DNA from: an uncultured Clostridia bacterium
GTDB taxonomy: Bacteria > Bacillota > Clostridia > Christensenellales > Aristaeellaceae
DNA length: 27,842 bases
NCBI GenBank assembly: GCA_945877525.1
Contig: CAMDVP010000011.1
Span: 1-27,842 of the forward strand
Reading direction: 5' to 3'
Shown here: piece after piece, positions 15,473 to 23,682 of the stretch
How the letters are laid out: every line of letters starts with the position of its first letter
How positions within the stretch are numbered: position 1 is the stretch's first letter
Made by a program: the position numbers and the translations under genes
Notes under the pieces: generated by a model
Databases searched by the model: none
What the model was told of the DNA's origin: nothing
What the model saw: only the letters and a program-made list of their open reading frames with translations

Positions 15473-16738
15473 TCAGCCCTCCAGCATGGCCCGCACCGCC
15501 TGGGCCATGTCTGCCATGGGCACGGTCTGCTCCTCGCGGGTCTGCATGTTCTTCAGCTTGATCACGCCCTGGGCCGCCTCGTCATCCCCCAGGGTGGCGG
15601 TGATGGGTGCGCCTACCTTGTTGGCATACTTGAACTGGGCCTTCAGGCTGCGGCCGGTGTGGTCAAGATCGGCCCGGACGCCCTGCTCCCGCAGGCGCTG
15701 CACCAGCGCAAAGGCCTCCACCTGATGATCGCCCATGTAGGTCACGAACACATCGTACTGGTTGGGCCGGGGAATCTCGATGCCCTCGCTGTCCATAAGC
15801 ATCAGCACCCGCTCGATGCCCATGCCGAAGCCCACCGCCTGCAGCTGCGGGCCGCCGATTTCCTCCACCAGGTTGTCATAGCGTCCGCCGCCGCATACGG
15901 TCAGGTTGCCGTCCTTGGTAGCGGTGATCAGCTCGAACACGGTCTTGGTGTAATAATCCAGCCCGCGGACGATGCGGCTGTCAATCTGATAGGGAATGCC
16001 CGCCGCCGCCAGATACCGCTGCAGCTGGGCAAAGTGCGCCTTGCAGTCGTCGCAGAGCACGTCCAGCATGCTGGGCGCGTCCTTCACCAGCTCCTGGCAG
16101 CGCTTTTCCTTGCAATCCAGCACGCGAAGCGGGTTGCGGTCGAAGCGGCTCTTGCAGGTGTCGCACATGCCGTCGATACGCCCGCCCAGGAATTCCTTCA
16201 GCATGGCGTGGTACTTCGGGCGGCACGCGGGGCAGCCGATGGAGTTGATGTTCACCGACAGGTTTTTCACGCCCAGCCTTGTCAGCAGGCGGAAGGCCAG
16301 GAGAATCAGCTCCGCGTCAGCGGAAGCATCCTTCGCGCCAAAGCACTCCAGGCCGAACTGGTGGTGCTCCCGCAAGCGGCCGTTCTGCGGAGCCTCGTAG
16401 CGGAAGATGGGCGCGTTGAGGTAATACATCTTGCAGGGCAGCGCGTCGGCGTAAAGGCTGTGCTCGACCAATGCGCGCACCGCGCCGGCGGTTCCCTCGG
16501 GCTTGAGGGTAATGGAGCGGTCGCCCTTGTCCTTGAAGGTGTACATTTCCTTTTGCACAACGTCGGTGGTGTCGCCAATGCCGCGCAGGAACAGCTCGGT
16601 GTGCTCGAACACGGGGGTGCGCACCTCGCGGAAGCCCGCCTCAGCCGCAGCCTTGCGCATCATGGCCTCCACATACTGCCAGCGGTAGCTGTCCTGGGGC
16701 AGCACGTCCCTTGTGCCGCGGGGAGCCTGAGTCAGCAT
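15473..16738 (-). CDS. hisS: Histidyl-tRNA synthetase
   Basis: A 421-residue class II synthetase charging tRNA-His. Motif 2 begins at FRYEAPQNGRLREHHQFGLE (112-131) after TLKPEGTAGAVRA (77-89); the histidine-binding IVRGLDYYTKTVFE is near 260, and the C-terminal anticodon-binding domain follows (about 330-421). Cysteine pairs CPACRPKYH and CDTCK/CDDCK in the insertion region are common in Firmicutes HisRS. The ATG at 16738 is preceded by AAGGAGGG. Expression is controlled by a T-box leader with its own promoter. Confidence 0.96.
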   Translation of the reverse strand: MLTQAPRGTRDVLPQDSYRWQYVEAMMRKAAAEAGFREVRTPVFEHTELFLRGIGDTTDVVQKEMYTFKDKGDRSITLKPEGTAGAVRALVEHSLYADALPCKMYYLNAPIFRYEAPQNGRLREHHQFGLECFGAKDASADAELILLAFRLLTRLGVKNLSVNINSIGCPACRPKYHAMLKEFLGGRIDGMCDTCKSRFDRNPLRVLDCKEKRCQELVKDAPSMLDVLCDDCKAHFAQLQRYLAAAGIPYQIDSRIVRGLDYYTKTVFELITATKDGNLTVCGGGRYDNLVEEIGGPQLQAVGFGMGIERVLMLMDSEGIEIPRPNQYDVFVTYMGDHQVEAFALVQRLREQGVRADLDHTGRSLKAQFKYANKVGAPITATLGDDEAAQGVIKLKNMQTREEQTVPMADMAQAVRAMLEG

Positions 16739-17010
16739 AACCAAATCCCTCCTTGAAAAAGTCCTCCTGCCGGGGGACGGAAAAGCCCCACGCAGAAAGC
16801 TGTCTGCATGGGGCGAAAAGCTTTTTTCGCGGTGCCACCCTGCTTCGCGGCGCAAGCGCCGCCTTGTTTTGCCCTGTAACGCGGGGAAGCGCCCGGCTCT
16901 CACCGGGAGGCTCCGGGGTGTCGGTCGCGCATGTCCGCCGGAAGCTTTCAGCCGGAGGCTTCCTCTCTGGCAGGCGGATGGAGGCGCGTTCTTCCCTTCA
17001 TTGCCGATAC
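16739..17010 (-). promoter_or_regulatory. T-box riboswitch, histidine-specific (hisS leader)
   Basis: A leader of about 270 nt senses uncharged tRNA-His and controls termination ahead of hisS. The T-box motif AGGGTGGCACCGCG is at 16841-16828 on the minus strand. Stem I shows the AGAGAGGAAGC...GCTTCC arm, with a helix CCGCC/GGCGG above and a GCGC/GCGC helix below, leaving CAU, a histidine codon, at 16933-16931 between them; this is the candidate specifier. A CCCGG/CCGGG stem lies between the two parts. Confidence 0.88.
16781..16814 (-). terminator. T-box terminator of the hisS leader
   Basis: Minus strand stem of 12 bp: GCCCCATGCAGA (16814-16803) pairs with TCTGCGTGGGGC (16796-16785) around a CAGCTT loop, with one G-U pair, followed by TTTT (16784-16781). 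It competes with the antiterminator that includes the T-box motif. Confidence 0.85.
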
Positions 17011-17015
17011 AAGGC

Positions 17016-17044
17016 ATTGTAGCAGGATTGATCCCCGTTGTCAA
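17016..17044 (-). promoter_or_regulatory. Sigma-A promoter of hisS
   Basis: Minus strand consensus TTGACA (17044-17039) and TACAAT (17021-17016) with a 17-bp spacer, giving transcription from about 17009. Confidence 0.88.
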
Positions 17045-17059
17045 TGGTTTGCCGGGAGA

Positions 17060-17620
17060 TCAGGCCCCGGCCGCGCGCCCCCACAGGCGGGGCGGCAGGC
17101 GGTGGAACACCATCCTCACCAGCGGCTGGATGAAAAACACCTGGGTGAACCATGCAAAGGGAAAATTGAAGCACACCAGCCTCAGCCAGCTGGCCAGCAG
17201 CCCCGCAAGGCTGAAGCCCGCGTAGTAGGGATAATAAAGCCATGCGGCGATAAAGCTCATGGCCGGACACATGAGTCCAACGGTAGCGGAGATGACAGCC
17301 GTTTCAAACAGCACCGGATGCGTGGTTCGGGGATCGAAGCAGGCGCTGGCCAGCCTGAGCGCACAGGGGCTGCCCATGGCCAGCTCCAGCCCGAAGGCCA
17401 AGCAGAATTCCACCAGCACCACCGCCCAGATGGGCACCATGGCCCCGCACATCATCACGCCGCCCTGACGGTGGATGGCCTCCAGGACGCTGCCTGTTCC
17501 GTGGAGCGCCGTCAGCGCAGGGCCGTTGACCACATACTGGCTGTAGAACACATCGGCTTGCACGGTGACCAGCACCGTCAAACGGGCAAAGACCGACCGC
17601 TGCAACCGGGTTTTTAGCAT
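17060..17620 (-). CDS. DUF2798-like four-helix membrane protein
   Basis: A 186-residue polytopic protein with four hydrophobic segments (about residues 10-30, 55-80, 105-130 and 140-170). The pattern of LMCPAMSFIAAW in the third segment and the fourth ending NFPFAWFTQVFFIQPLVR matches DUF2798, a family with unknown function. The ATG at 17620 has GGAAGGAG 5 bases upstream; an ATG at 17662 has no ribosome binding site and overlaps the leader hairpin. The gene has its own promoter and a structured leader of about 140 nt. Confidence 0.78.
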   Translation of the reverse strand: MLKTRLQRSVFARLTVLVTVQADVFYSQYVVNGPALTALHGTGSVLEAIHRQGGVMMCGAMVPIWAVVLVEFCLAFGLELAMGSPCALRLASACFDPRTTHPVLFETAVISATVGLMCPAMSFIAAWLYYPYYAGFSLAGLLASWLRLVCFNFPFAWFTQVFFIQPLVRMVFHRLPPRLWGRAAGA

Positions 17621-17644
17621 ATTGTCTCCTTCCTTTCCGCAAAC

Positions 17645-17759
17645 AAAAAGCGCCCGCAGCACGTTTCACGCATAGCCTGTCCTGTCCATTGCCGGGATGC
17701 CTCGTTCCGTAATCAGCTTTATGTACAGGTGTGTACTACATGTGTCGTCTGCGGGCGCT
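17645..17759 (-). promoter_or_regulatory. Candidate riboswitch or attenuator leader
   Basis: Minus-strand RNA between the promoter and the DUF2798 gene. Perfect 11-bp arms AGCGCCCGCAG (17759-17749) and CTGCGGGCGCT (17659-17649) enclose 89 nt and are followed at once by a T-run, giving a terminator closing a large loop. A competing pairing exists: CATAGC overlapping the 5' arm (17763-17758) with GCTATG (17676-17671). An internal hairpin GTACA/TGTAC lies at 17736-17723. I did not recognise a known riboswitch class. Confidence 0.5.
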
Positions 17760-17786
17760 ATGAAGTTTTGCAGGGAAATGATCGCA

Positions 17787-17816
17787 TCGGCAGGCCCGTT
17801 TTGTCAAGCGTCTTTC
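17787..17816 (-). promoter_or_regulatory. Probable promoter of the DUF2798-like gene
   Basis: Minus strand TTGACA (17816-17811) and GATCAT (17792-17787) with an 18-bp spacer; the -35 is perfect and the -10 has 4 of 6 consensus bases. It would start transcription just before the structured leader. Confidence 0.5.
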
Positions 17817-17837
17817 TTCCGGCGAAACCGAAAAAAG

Positions 17838-18797
17838 TCACCACTCGTACTTCATCGCCGCGGCCACAGCGCTCTGGTGATCCTCATCCACCCGGTCGGT
17901 GCCATGGGTTTTGCTGCCGGTAAAATGAATGCAGAAGTGCCCGTCAAAGCCGTTGTCGATGGTGGAGGTGCCATGGGGCATGCCGTTCATGGACGCAGCG
18001 TAGACATGGCCGTTGTACTTCACCAGGATGGGTCTGCGCCGCCAGCTCCACGAGCCGCCGTAAATTTCCTTCAGCGTGGCGGTATCCGCCCTGGAGGCAG
18101 GCTCTGTGTCCATATGGTTGGAGCCGCTCCAGCGCACCGCCGTGAAGGTCTTACCCGTCCTGCAGTCCTTGATGGTCACCGTGGCGCCCTTGGGAATCAC
18201 ATCCTCGCTGCCAAACCAGGCAAGCTTCTCCGTTTCCGGGGCAGCCTCCCCAAACAGGGCCTTGAGGGTTGCCCGGCCCGCCACGCCGTCCTGGGTCAGG
18301 CCGTGCTTCTTCTGATAGGCCTTCACCGCCGCCGTGGTCCCCTTGCCATACACGCCGTCAATCTTTCCCGAATACATCCCGGCAGCCTTCAGCGCCCGCT
18401 GGAGTTTCCTCACGTCGCTGCCCTTGTCGCCGGGGCGGCAGGCGGACGGAGCGTTCTCTCCGGCGGAGGATGAATCCGCCGCTTTCTTGTCCTCCTGCTT
18501 TTCCTCCTTTTCCACGCTGCCGGAAACCTTGACGTACTTTTTCATCACATAGCCCGTGTAACGTCCGTAGCTCACCTTGTACCAGCTGCCCGTCTCGCTC
18601 AGCACGTTCAGCCGATCGCCCTTGTCAAGGGTCTGCAGGGCACGGCTGTCCTTATCGGCCTCCTTGCGCAGCACCAGGGACTTGGTGTTGACTGTGCCCT
18701 CAGCCGCCAGGGCCAGGGGGGCCAACAGCAGCACCGCCGCCGCCAGAGCGCCGGCTGTCAGGCGGCGCAGCGAACCGTGCCGTGCTGTATGTTTCAT
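17838..18797 (-). CDS. Exported SH3/peptidoglycan-binding protein with unknown C-terminal domain
   Basis: A 319-residue protein. A signal peptide (1-32, cleavage near ALAA) is followed by a bacterial SH3 domain (35-92), a Lys/Glu/Ser linker, a peptidoglycan-binding domain of the PG_binding_1 type (121-180, KLQRALKAAG...IDGVYGKGTTAAVKAYQ) and a 137-residue C-terminal domain. The last has clustered polar residues: His218 and Asp220 (SNHMD), His277, His281 and His288 (GHFCIHFTGSKTHG), Asp291, Asp294 and His297. They look like a metal site or active site. The domain layout points to cell-wall work, but the reaction is unknown. GGGAG lies 10 bases before the ATG. Confidence 0.87.
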   Translation of the reverse strand: MKHTARHGSLRRLTAGALAAAVLLLAPLALAAEGTVNTKSLVLRKEADKDSRALQTLDKGDRLNVLSETGSWYKVSYGRYTGYVMKKYVKVSGSVEKEEKQEDKKAADSSSAGENAPSACRPGDKGSDVRKLQRALKAAGMYSGKIDGVYGKGTTAAVKAYQKKHGLTQDGVAGRATLKALFGEAAPETEKLAWFGSEDVIPKGATVTIKDCRTGKTFTAVRWSGSNHMDTEPASRADTATLKEIYGGSWSWRRRPILVKYNGHVYAASMNGMPHGTSTIDNGFDGHFCIHFTGSKTHGTDRVDEDHQSAVAAAMKYEW

Positions 18798-18829
18798 TTC
18801 AATCAGCTCCCTTCACTGGTTTCGCACAT

Positions 18830-18858
18830 AATATATTACGAATTGATTACAAAGTCAA
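18830..18858 (-). promoter_or_regulatory. Promoter of the SH3/peptidoglycan-binding gene
   Basis: Minus strand TTGACT (18858-18853) and TATATT (18835-18830) with a 17-bp spacer, 33 bases upstream of the ATG. It lies in an AT-rich intergenic region unlike its neighbours. Confidence 0.75.
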
Positions 18859-18963
18859 CCGTAATTATTGATTGTTTACAACTATTATGTTCCGATTTTG
18901 ATGCCGGTTTGCCGCGTTTTCATCCTTTCCACGGGAACTTTTACAATTCCATGGCGCCGCTGC

Positions 18964-18993
18964 TTGACAGGAAGCACAATTCACGAGTACAAT
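18964..18993 (+). promoter_or_regulatory. Promoter of the Ig-repeat membrane protein
   Basis: TTGACA (18964-18969) and TACAAT (18988-18993) with an 18-bp spacer. The predicted leader of about 65 nt ends in GGAAGGAGG before the GTG start. The 18859-18963 stretch between the divergent promoters holds no gene. Confidence 0.78.
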
Positions 18994-19064
18994 AGGATAG
19001 CAAGTCTATATCCATCATCCAGCCGGGCGCGCCCGCGCGGGATGCGGAAGGAGGACGGGCAGCG

Positions 19065-21020
19065 GTGGCGCTGCCCAAGTGTGCGATGAAACGCAGGTTG
19101 ATTGTTTGCCTGGTGATGATCCTGGCGCTGGTGGCGGGGCTTGCTTCGACAGCCGCCGCCGAGGCGGAGGTGGACAGCCTGAAGGTATCCATTGAGTTGA
19201 GCAGCAGCAAGCTGGCCGAGCCCAAGGAAATCACCGTATCCATCCAGGTGACCAACACCGGGGACGCCGACATGCCCGGCCCTGTCACCCTCTACGATCC
19301 CAGCGGCAAAATGGTGGAGGAATTCGGCTCTCCCACCCTGACCGCCGGCGCGTCCAAGTCCTGGTCGGGGAAATGGAACGTCACCCAGTCCCAGCTCGAC
19401 AGCGGAAAGCTCACCTTCAAGCTGAAGTATTCCCTGTACAACGCCGCGGGCGAGCTGGTCAACAAAACCTACAACTTCTCCCATCCCCTCACCTACACCG
19501 GCGCGGTGACCAGCGTGGAGATCAACCGCACCATCACCCCCACCACCGCCCGCAAGGGACAGACGGTGTCGGTCACCTATGACGTCATCAACACCGGCAA
19601 CGTGGGTATCACCGACGTGAGCATCAAGGAGGACAAGTCCATTTCCTCCAAGAGCGGCACCATCGCCAGCGTGCCCGCCGGCGAAAAGGGCAGCTATTCC
19701 TTCACCGTCACCATGGGTACCAAGGATCTGACCAGCCAGGCCACCATCACCTACAAGGCCGGCGGCAAGACGCAGACCGAGAAGAAGGACGCCGCCACCA
19801 TCAAATACGGCGAGGTGAAGCTCACCGCCGCCCTGTCCGCCAGCAAGAAGGGCGGCGTTCCCGGCGATACGGTGAAGCTGACCCTGACGCTCAAAAACAC
19901 CGGCAGCGCCGATTATCAGAACGTCACCGTCACCGATGCGGTGCTGGGCGAACTGTTCACAGGGCAGACCGTACCCGCCGGACAGACCGTTACCCTGGAA
20001 AAGGATATCACCATCACCGATTCGGCCGATTATCAGTTTACCGTCACCGGTCAGGACGCCTCGGGTGAAAATGTGGAAACCGCCACGGATCGCGTATCCG
20101 TCACGGCGGTAGATCCCGCCAAGCAGGTGGTGCTCCAGGTGGAGGCCTCCGCCGACCGGGAAACCGTATACACCCTGCCCGGTACCGTGAAATTCCGCGT
20201 GACCGTGACCAACGTCAGCGCGGTGGATGTGTCCGACGTGACGGTGTACGCCTCCGGCGTGCAGCTGTACAGCTTCCCCAGCATCCTGGCGGGGGAAAGC
20301 CGCGACTTCACCCGGGATGTGAGCGTATCCATGGCGGGCCAGTACCGCTTCGATGCGAGGGTCAAGAACCAGTTGAACGAAACCGAGACCTTTGAGAGCA
20401 ACATCATCTATATTGCCTTTGCCCAGCCCACCCCCGAGCCCACCGACGCTCCCATCGTCACCCCGCCCATGCCCACCTACGAGGACATTCCCACCGACGA
20501 CGGTCTGCCCGCCTATGTGGACACGGTGCAGAAGGCGCTGAGCATTGCCTACCGGGTGCTGCTGGTGCTGGCAGCGATTTGCCTGTTGCTGCTGGCCATC
20601 GGCGTCGTGCGGCGCATGCAGGCCATTCATGAGTCCAACAAGGCACAGGATCATCTGGAGCGCGGCTCCTATCGCGATTATACCCAGCCCGCGCCAAAGG
20701 GTCGCGAAGAAAAGAAATCCTCCCGCAAGGATGAGCCCGTCTCCCGCCCCATTGGCGAGGATAAGGAGGATCCCGCCCTGCCCGACGCCGATGACGCATC
20801 CCGGACAGCGCAGGACGGCGAACTGATGGCGGAAACCCTGGCCAAGCTTTACCCCAATGGCGACGGCAAGCTGACTGTCGATCCCACCCTGACCGTGGAG
20901 GGCGAAGAGCTCGCTGAGAAGCCCGGTTCCCAAGAGGCGGAAGCTCCTGCTGACGAAGCCCCCGCCGCGGAGGAAACACCGGTACGCCACCGCCGCAGCC
21001 AGCGGCATCAGGATGAATGA
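19065..21020 (+). CDS. Exported membrane-anchored protein with Ig-like (CARDB/NEW3-type) repeats
   Basis: A 651-residue protein. A signal peptide (about 1-33) is followed by four Ig-like beta-sandwich repeats of the CARDB/COG1361 type (about 38-135, 150-240, 255-345 and 360-455), recognisable from repeated VTNTGD, VINTGN, LKNTGS and VTNVSA turns. A Pro/Thr-rich stretch, one membrane helix (about 495-518) and a charged cytoplasmic tail of about 130 residues complete it. The GTG at 19065 is preferred: GGAAGGAGG is 10 bases upstream, whereas the in-frame ATG at 19086 is 31 bases away. It is monocistronic. Function is unknown; a cell-surface adhesion or envelope role is guessed. Confidence 0.85.
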   Translation: MALPKCAMKRRLIVCLVMILALVAGLASTAAAEAEVDSLKVSIELSSSKLAEPKEITVSIQVTNTGDADMPGPVTLYDPSGKMVEEFGSPTLTAGASKSWSGKWNVTQSQLDSGKLTFKLKYSLYNAAGELVNKTYNFSHPLTYTGAVTSVEINRTITPTTARKGQTVSVTYDVINTGNVGITDVSIKEDKSISSKSGTIASVPAGEKGSYSFTVTMGTKDLTSQATITYKAGGKTQTEKKDAATIKYGEVKLTAALSASKKGGVPGDTVKLTLTLKNTGSADYQNVTVTDAVLGELFTGQTVPAGQTVTLEKDITITDSADYQFTVTGQDASGENVETATDRVSVTAVDPAKQVVLQVEASADRETVYTLPGTVKFRVTVTNVSAVDVSDVTVYASGVQLYSFPSILAGESRDFTRDVSVSMAGQYRFDARVKNQLNETETFESNIIYIAFAQPTPEPTDAPIVTPPMPTYEDIPTDDGLPAYVDTVQKALSIAYRVLLVLAAICLLLLAIGVVRRMQAIHESNKAQDHLERGSYRDYTQPAPKGREEKKSSRKDEPVSRPIGEDKEDPALPDADDASRTAQDGELMAETLAKLYPNGDGKLTVDPTLTVEGEELAEKPGSQEAEAPADEAPAAEETPVRHRRSQRHQDE

Positions 21021-21029
21021 CCCTGTTGC

Positions 21030-21064
21030 CGCAGACCTTTCCGCAACAAGCAGGAAGGTCTGCG
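21030..21064. repeat. 10-bp inverted repeat after the Ig-repeat gene
   Basis: CGCAGACCTT (21030-21039) and AAGGTCTGCG (21055-21064) enclose 15 bases. It begins 9 bp after the stop and is not followed by a T-run; it may stabilise the mRNA 3' end. Confidence 0.55.
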
Positions 21065-21127
21065 CGTCGGATGGTCTGTGCGCCTCCCTTTGAGGCAGCC
21101 CGTTTAAGTCGTATCCGTTTCAGTTAT

Positions 21128-21152
21128 GCCCCGCTTTGAGCGGGGCTTTTTT
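21128..21152 (+). terminator. Rho-independent terminator
   Basis: GCCCCGC TTTGA GCGGGGC, a 7-bp perfect stem, is followed by six T. It ends the transcript of the Ig-repeat protein. The rest of 21153-21340 holds only the possible GH2 promoter. Confidence 0.92.
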
Positions 21153-21208
21153 CGCTCAAGTCAGGTACTTCAACGCTAATATCCCAAGAGCTGATTTATG
21201 TGATGCCT

Positions 21209-21238
21209 GTGGCATTTATACGCATTTTATGTTATCAT
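21209..21238 (+). promoter_or_regulatory. Possible promoter of the GH2 gene
   Basis: GTGGCA and TATCAT (21233-21238) with an 18-bp spacer; the -10 is good and the -35 weak. The weak -35 would fit a gene that needs an activator, but no operator is recognised. Confidence 0.35.
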
Positions 21239-21340
21239 GGTTCGGGATCATGAGGAAGAAATCTACGCATCCACATTTCCGATTTCCAGGCTGATCCGGC
21301 ACGGAAGCCTGCAGCATCATAGATGCAAGGAGGAACAAGC

Positions 21341-23644
21341 ATGAAGTTTTCAGGCGAGCTTTCCCTCAACGAGGGCTGGAAGTTCAAGATCACCCTGGCG
21401 CAGGGGGTGGAGAAGCCTTCCTTCCACGACGAGGATTTTGAGTCCGTAACCCTGCCCCACGACTGGCAGATTCACAATCCCCGCAACCCGCGCATGGAAC
21501 GGGGGGATTCCCAGGGCTATTACCCCCGGAACCAGATGGGCTGGTATCGCCGGGTGCTGCAGGTGCCGGAGGCCTGGCAGGGCAAGCGGCTGCTTCTGCT
21601 CATCCCGGGCTGCCAGCGCTTCTATGATGTGTATCTGGACGGCGAGCGCATCGGCGGGCGGCGCTACGGCTATCTGCCCCTGCTGCTCGACCTGACGGAC
21701 AGGGCCGGCGCTGGCGAGCATCTGCTGGCCATCCGTGTGAACAACACCGACACCCTGGGCGACCGGTGGTATTCCGGCGCGGGACTGTGCCGGGGTGTGT
21801 CGCTTATGGTGAAGGAGCCGGTGTACATGCAGCCCTGGAGTTTGAGGGCGGACTATACCCTGCAGGAGGACTCTGCTGACCTGAAGGCGGAGATTTCCCT
21901 TCGCCATCCCGAGCAGGCCGGAGTCCTGACGGTGCACGCAGCCCTTCAGGCCCCGGACGGCTCGCTTGCTTGTGAGGCGGAGCAGACCATCGCTGCCGAG
22001 GGCTTCGAAACCCGCGTTGCCCTGCCCATGCATGTGGCGAACATCCTCCGCTGGGATATGGATCGCCCCTACCGCTACCGCCTGACCCTCACCGTGGCGC
22101 AAAGCGGCGCCGTGCTGGACACCGCCTGGGAAACCGTGGGCTTCCGCAGCTTTTCCTTTGACGGCGAGCAGGGCTTCATTCTCAACGGGCGCATGCGCAA
22201 GCTCTATGGCGCAGACCTCCACCATGACGGCGGCGTGTGCTTTGGCGCGGCAGTGCCCAGGGCTGTGTGGCGCAGGCGGCTGATGAAGCTGAAGGAGATG
22301 GGCTGCAATGTCATCCGGTGCAGTCACAATCCCCAGGACGAGGCGCTCTACGATCTGTGTGACGAGCTGGGTATGGTGATGATCGACGAGCTGTACGACA
22401 AGTGGTGCGACACCGCGCTGTACTATGACCGTCTGTTCCCGGAGGACTGGCGGGATGACCTGCGCATGATGGTGGCCCGTGACCGCAATCACCCCTCCAT
22501 CGTGCTGTGGAGCATGGGCAACGAGCTGGAAATCCAGTATCAGGAGCAGTTCTACGATCTGCTGAAAGCGCTGAGCAGCGAGTGCCGCAGGCTGGATTCC
22601 TCCCGCCCCGTGTCTCTGGCGCTGATCGGCTTCTGCCTGCAGGACTATGGCGACCATACGCCCCTGCAAAAGAAGGTGGACGCGGTGTTGCGCTATGCAG
22701 ACATTGTGGATGTGTTCATGGGCAACTACATGGAGGGCTATTACACCGCCCTGCGGGAAGCCGGCATGCGCAAGGCCATCATCGGCTCAGAGGTGTTCAC
22801 CTACTACCGCAATGCCGAGCTGAGCGCCACCCACGCCATCGCGCAGTCCCCCTGGGCGGATGTGAAAAACCGCCCCTATGTGGCGGGCGGCCTGGTATGG
22901 GCCGGGGTGGATTACCTGGGCGAGAGCACCGGCTGGCCCTGTAAGGGCTGGACGGGCTGCCCCGTGGACAGCGCGGGCTTCCGCAAGCTGCGCAGCTGGT
23001 ATGTGGCCAGCCAGTGGACGGAGGAGCCCATCCTTCGGGTGGGCGTCATGGACGGCAACGCCTACGATGACCACGCCCGGGCCAGCTGGGGCTTCCCGCA
23101 GATGCTGGACTGCTGGACAGGCCCCCGGGAGGATCTGATGCGCCATGTCTGCGTGATGACCAACTGCGACGAGGTGCGTATCTACCGCAATGGCGAGTCT
23201 GTCCGCCGCCTGACGGAAAGGCTGCCTGACGGCATGATGCACTTCTCCATTCCCTACGCGCCCGGCACCCTGCGGGCGGAGGGCTGGCGGAATGGCGCAA
23301 AGGTGGCGGAGCAGGTGCTGCACACTCCCGACGCGCCCGCTGCGATCATCCTGCGCTGCGATGACCTGAATGAGCCGGACAATGAAGGCGTGTGCCATGT
23401 GGAGCTGACGCTGACGGACAGCTTCGGCCAGCCCTGGACGCTTACCGGGCCGGAATGCGCCATCGAGGTGGAGGGCGCGGAGCTGCTGGGCCTTGACAAC
23501 GGCGACCTGATGGCCGACCGCAATCCCCACAGCCCGGTATGCCCCTTCCACCTGGGGCACGCGGTGGCATACCTGAGGCGGCAGGAGGACACCCTCCGGG
23601 TGAAGGCTGTCTGCGGGGAAATCCGGGCGGAACTGACATTGTGA
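21341..23644 (+). CDS. Glycoside hydrolase family 2 protein (beta-galactosidase-like)
   Basis: A 767-residue retaining beta-glycosidase without a signal peptide, thus cytosolic. The N-terminal sugar-binding jelly-roll domain (about 1-165, PHDWQIHNPRNPRM), an Ig-like domain (about 175-275) and the catalytic barrel (about 280-570) are in the GH2 order. IRCSHNPQDEALYDLCDELGMVMIDE (near 322-347) is typical. The acid/base is Glu395 in MGNE and the likely nucleophile Glu484 in GSEVFTYY, with VWAGVDYLGE after it. A C-terminal beta domain (about 580-767) ends in GDLMADRNPHSP. The substrate (galactoside, glucuronide or other) cannot be fixed. The ATG at 21341 has AAGGAGG 7 bases upstream; an upstream ATG at 21323 overlaps that site. 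Confidence 0.92.
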   Translation: MKFSGELSLNEGWKFKITLAQGVEKPSFHDEDFESVTLPHDWQIHNPRNPRMERGDSQGYYPRNQMGWYRRVLQVPEAWQGKRLLLLIPGCQRFYDVYLDGERIGGRRYGYLPLLLDLTDRAGAGEHLLAIRVNNTDTLGDRWYSGAGLCRGVSLMVKEPVYMQPWSLRADYTLQEDSADLKAEISLRHPEQAGVLTVHAALQAPDGSLACEAEQTIAAEGFETRVALPMHVANILRWDMDRPYRYRLTLTVAQSGAVLDTAWETVGFRSFSFDGEQGFILNGRMRKLYGADLHHDGGVCFGAAVPRAVWRRRLMKLKEMGCNVIRCSHNPQDEALYDLCDELGMVMIDELYDKWCDTALYYDRLFPEDWRDDLRMMVARDRNHPSIVLWSMGNELEIQYQEQFYDLLKALSSECRRLDSSRPVSLALIGFCLQDYGDHTPLQKKVDAVLRYADIVDVFMGNYMEGYYTALREAGMRKAIIGSEVFTYYRNAELSATHAIAQSPWADVKNRPYVAGGLVWAGVDYLGESTGWPCKGWTGCPVDSAGFRKLRSWYVASQWTEEPILRVGVMDGNAYDDHARASWGFPQMLDCWTGPREDLMRHVCVMTNCDEVRIYRNGESVRRLTERLPDGMMHFSIPYAPGTLRAEGWRNGAKVAEQVLHTPDAPAAIILRCDDLNEPDNEGVCHVELTLTDSFGQPWTLTGPECAIEVEGAELLGLDNGDLMADRNPHSPVCPFHLGHAVAYLRRQEDTLRVKAVCGEIRAELTL

Positions 23645-23682
23645 TGTATCGGCGCAGGCAGCAGCAGGCAGTAACCCGATTA

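Noticed and set aside
18981..21008. Minus-strand ORF of 675 codons opposite the Ig-repeat gene
   Set aside because: Glycine- and histidine-rich shadow of a GC-rich gene; the plus strand has a promoter, ribosome binding site, signal peptide and terminator.
21350..22669. Minus-strand ORF of 439 codons opposite GH2
   Set aside because: Antisense to the catalytic GH2 motifs, and no ribosome binding site.
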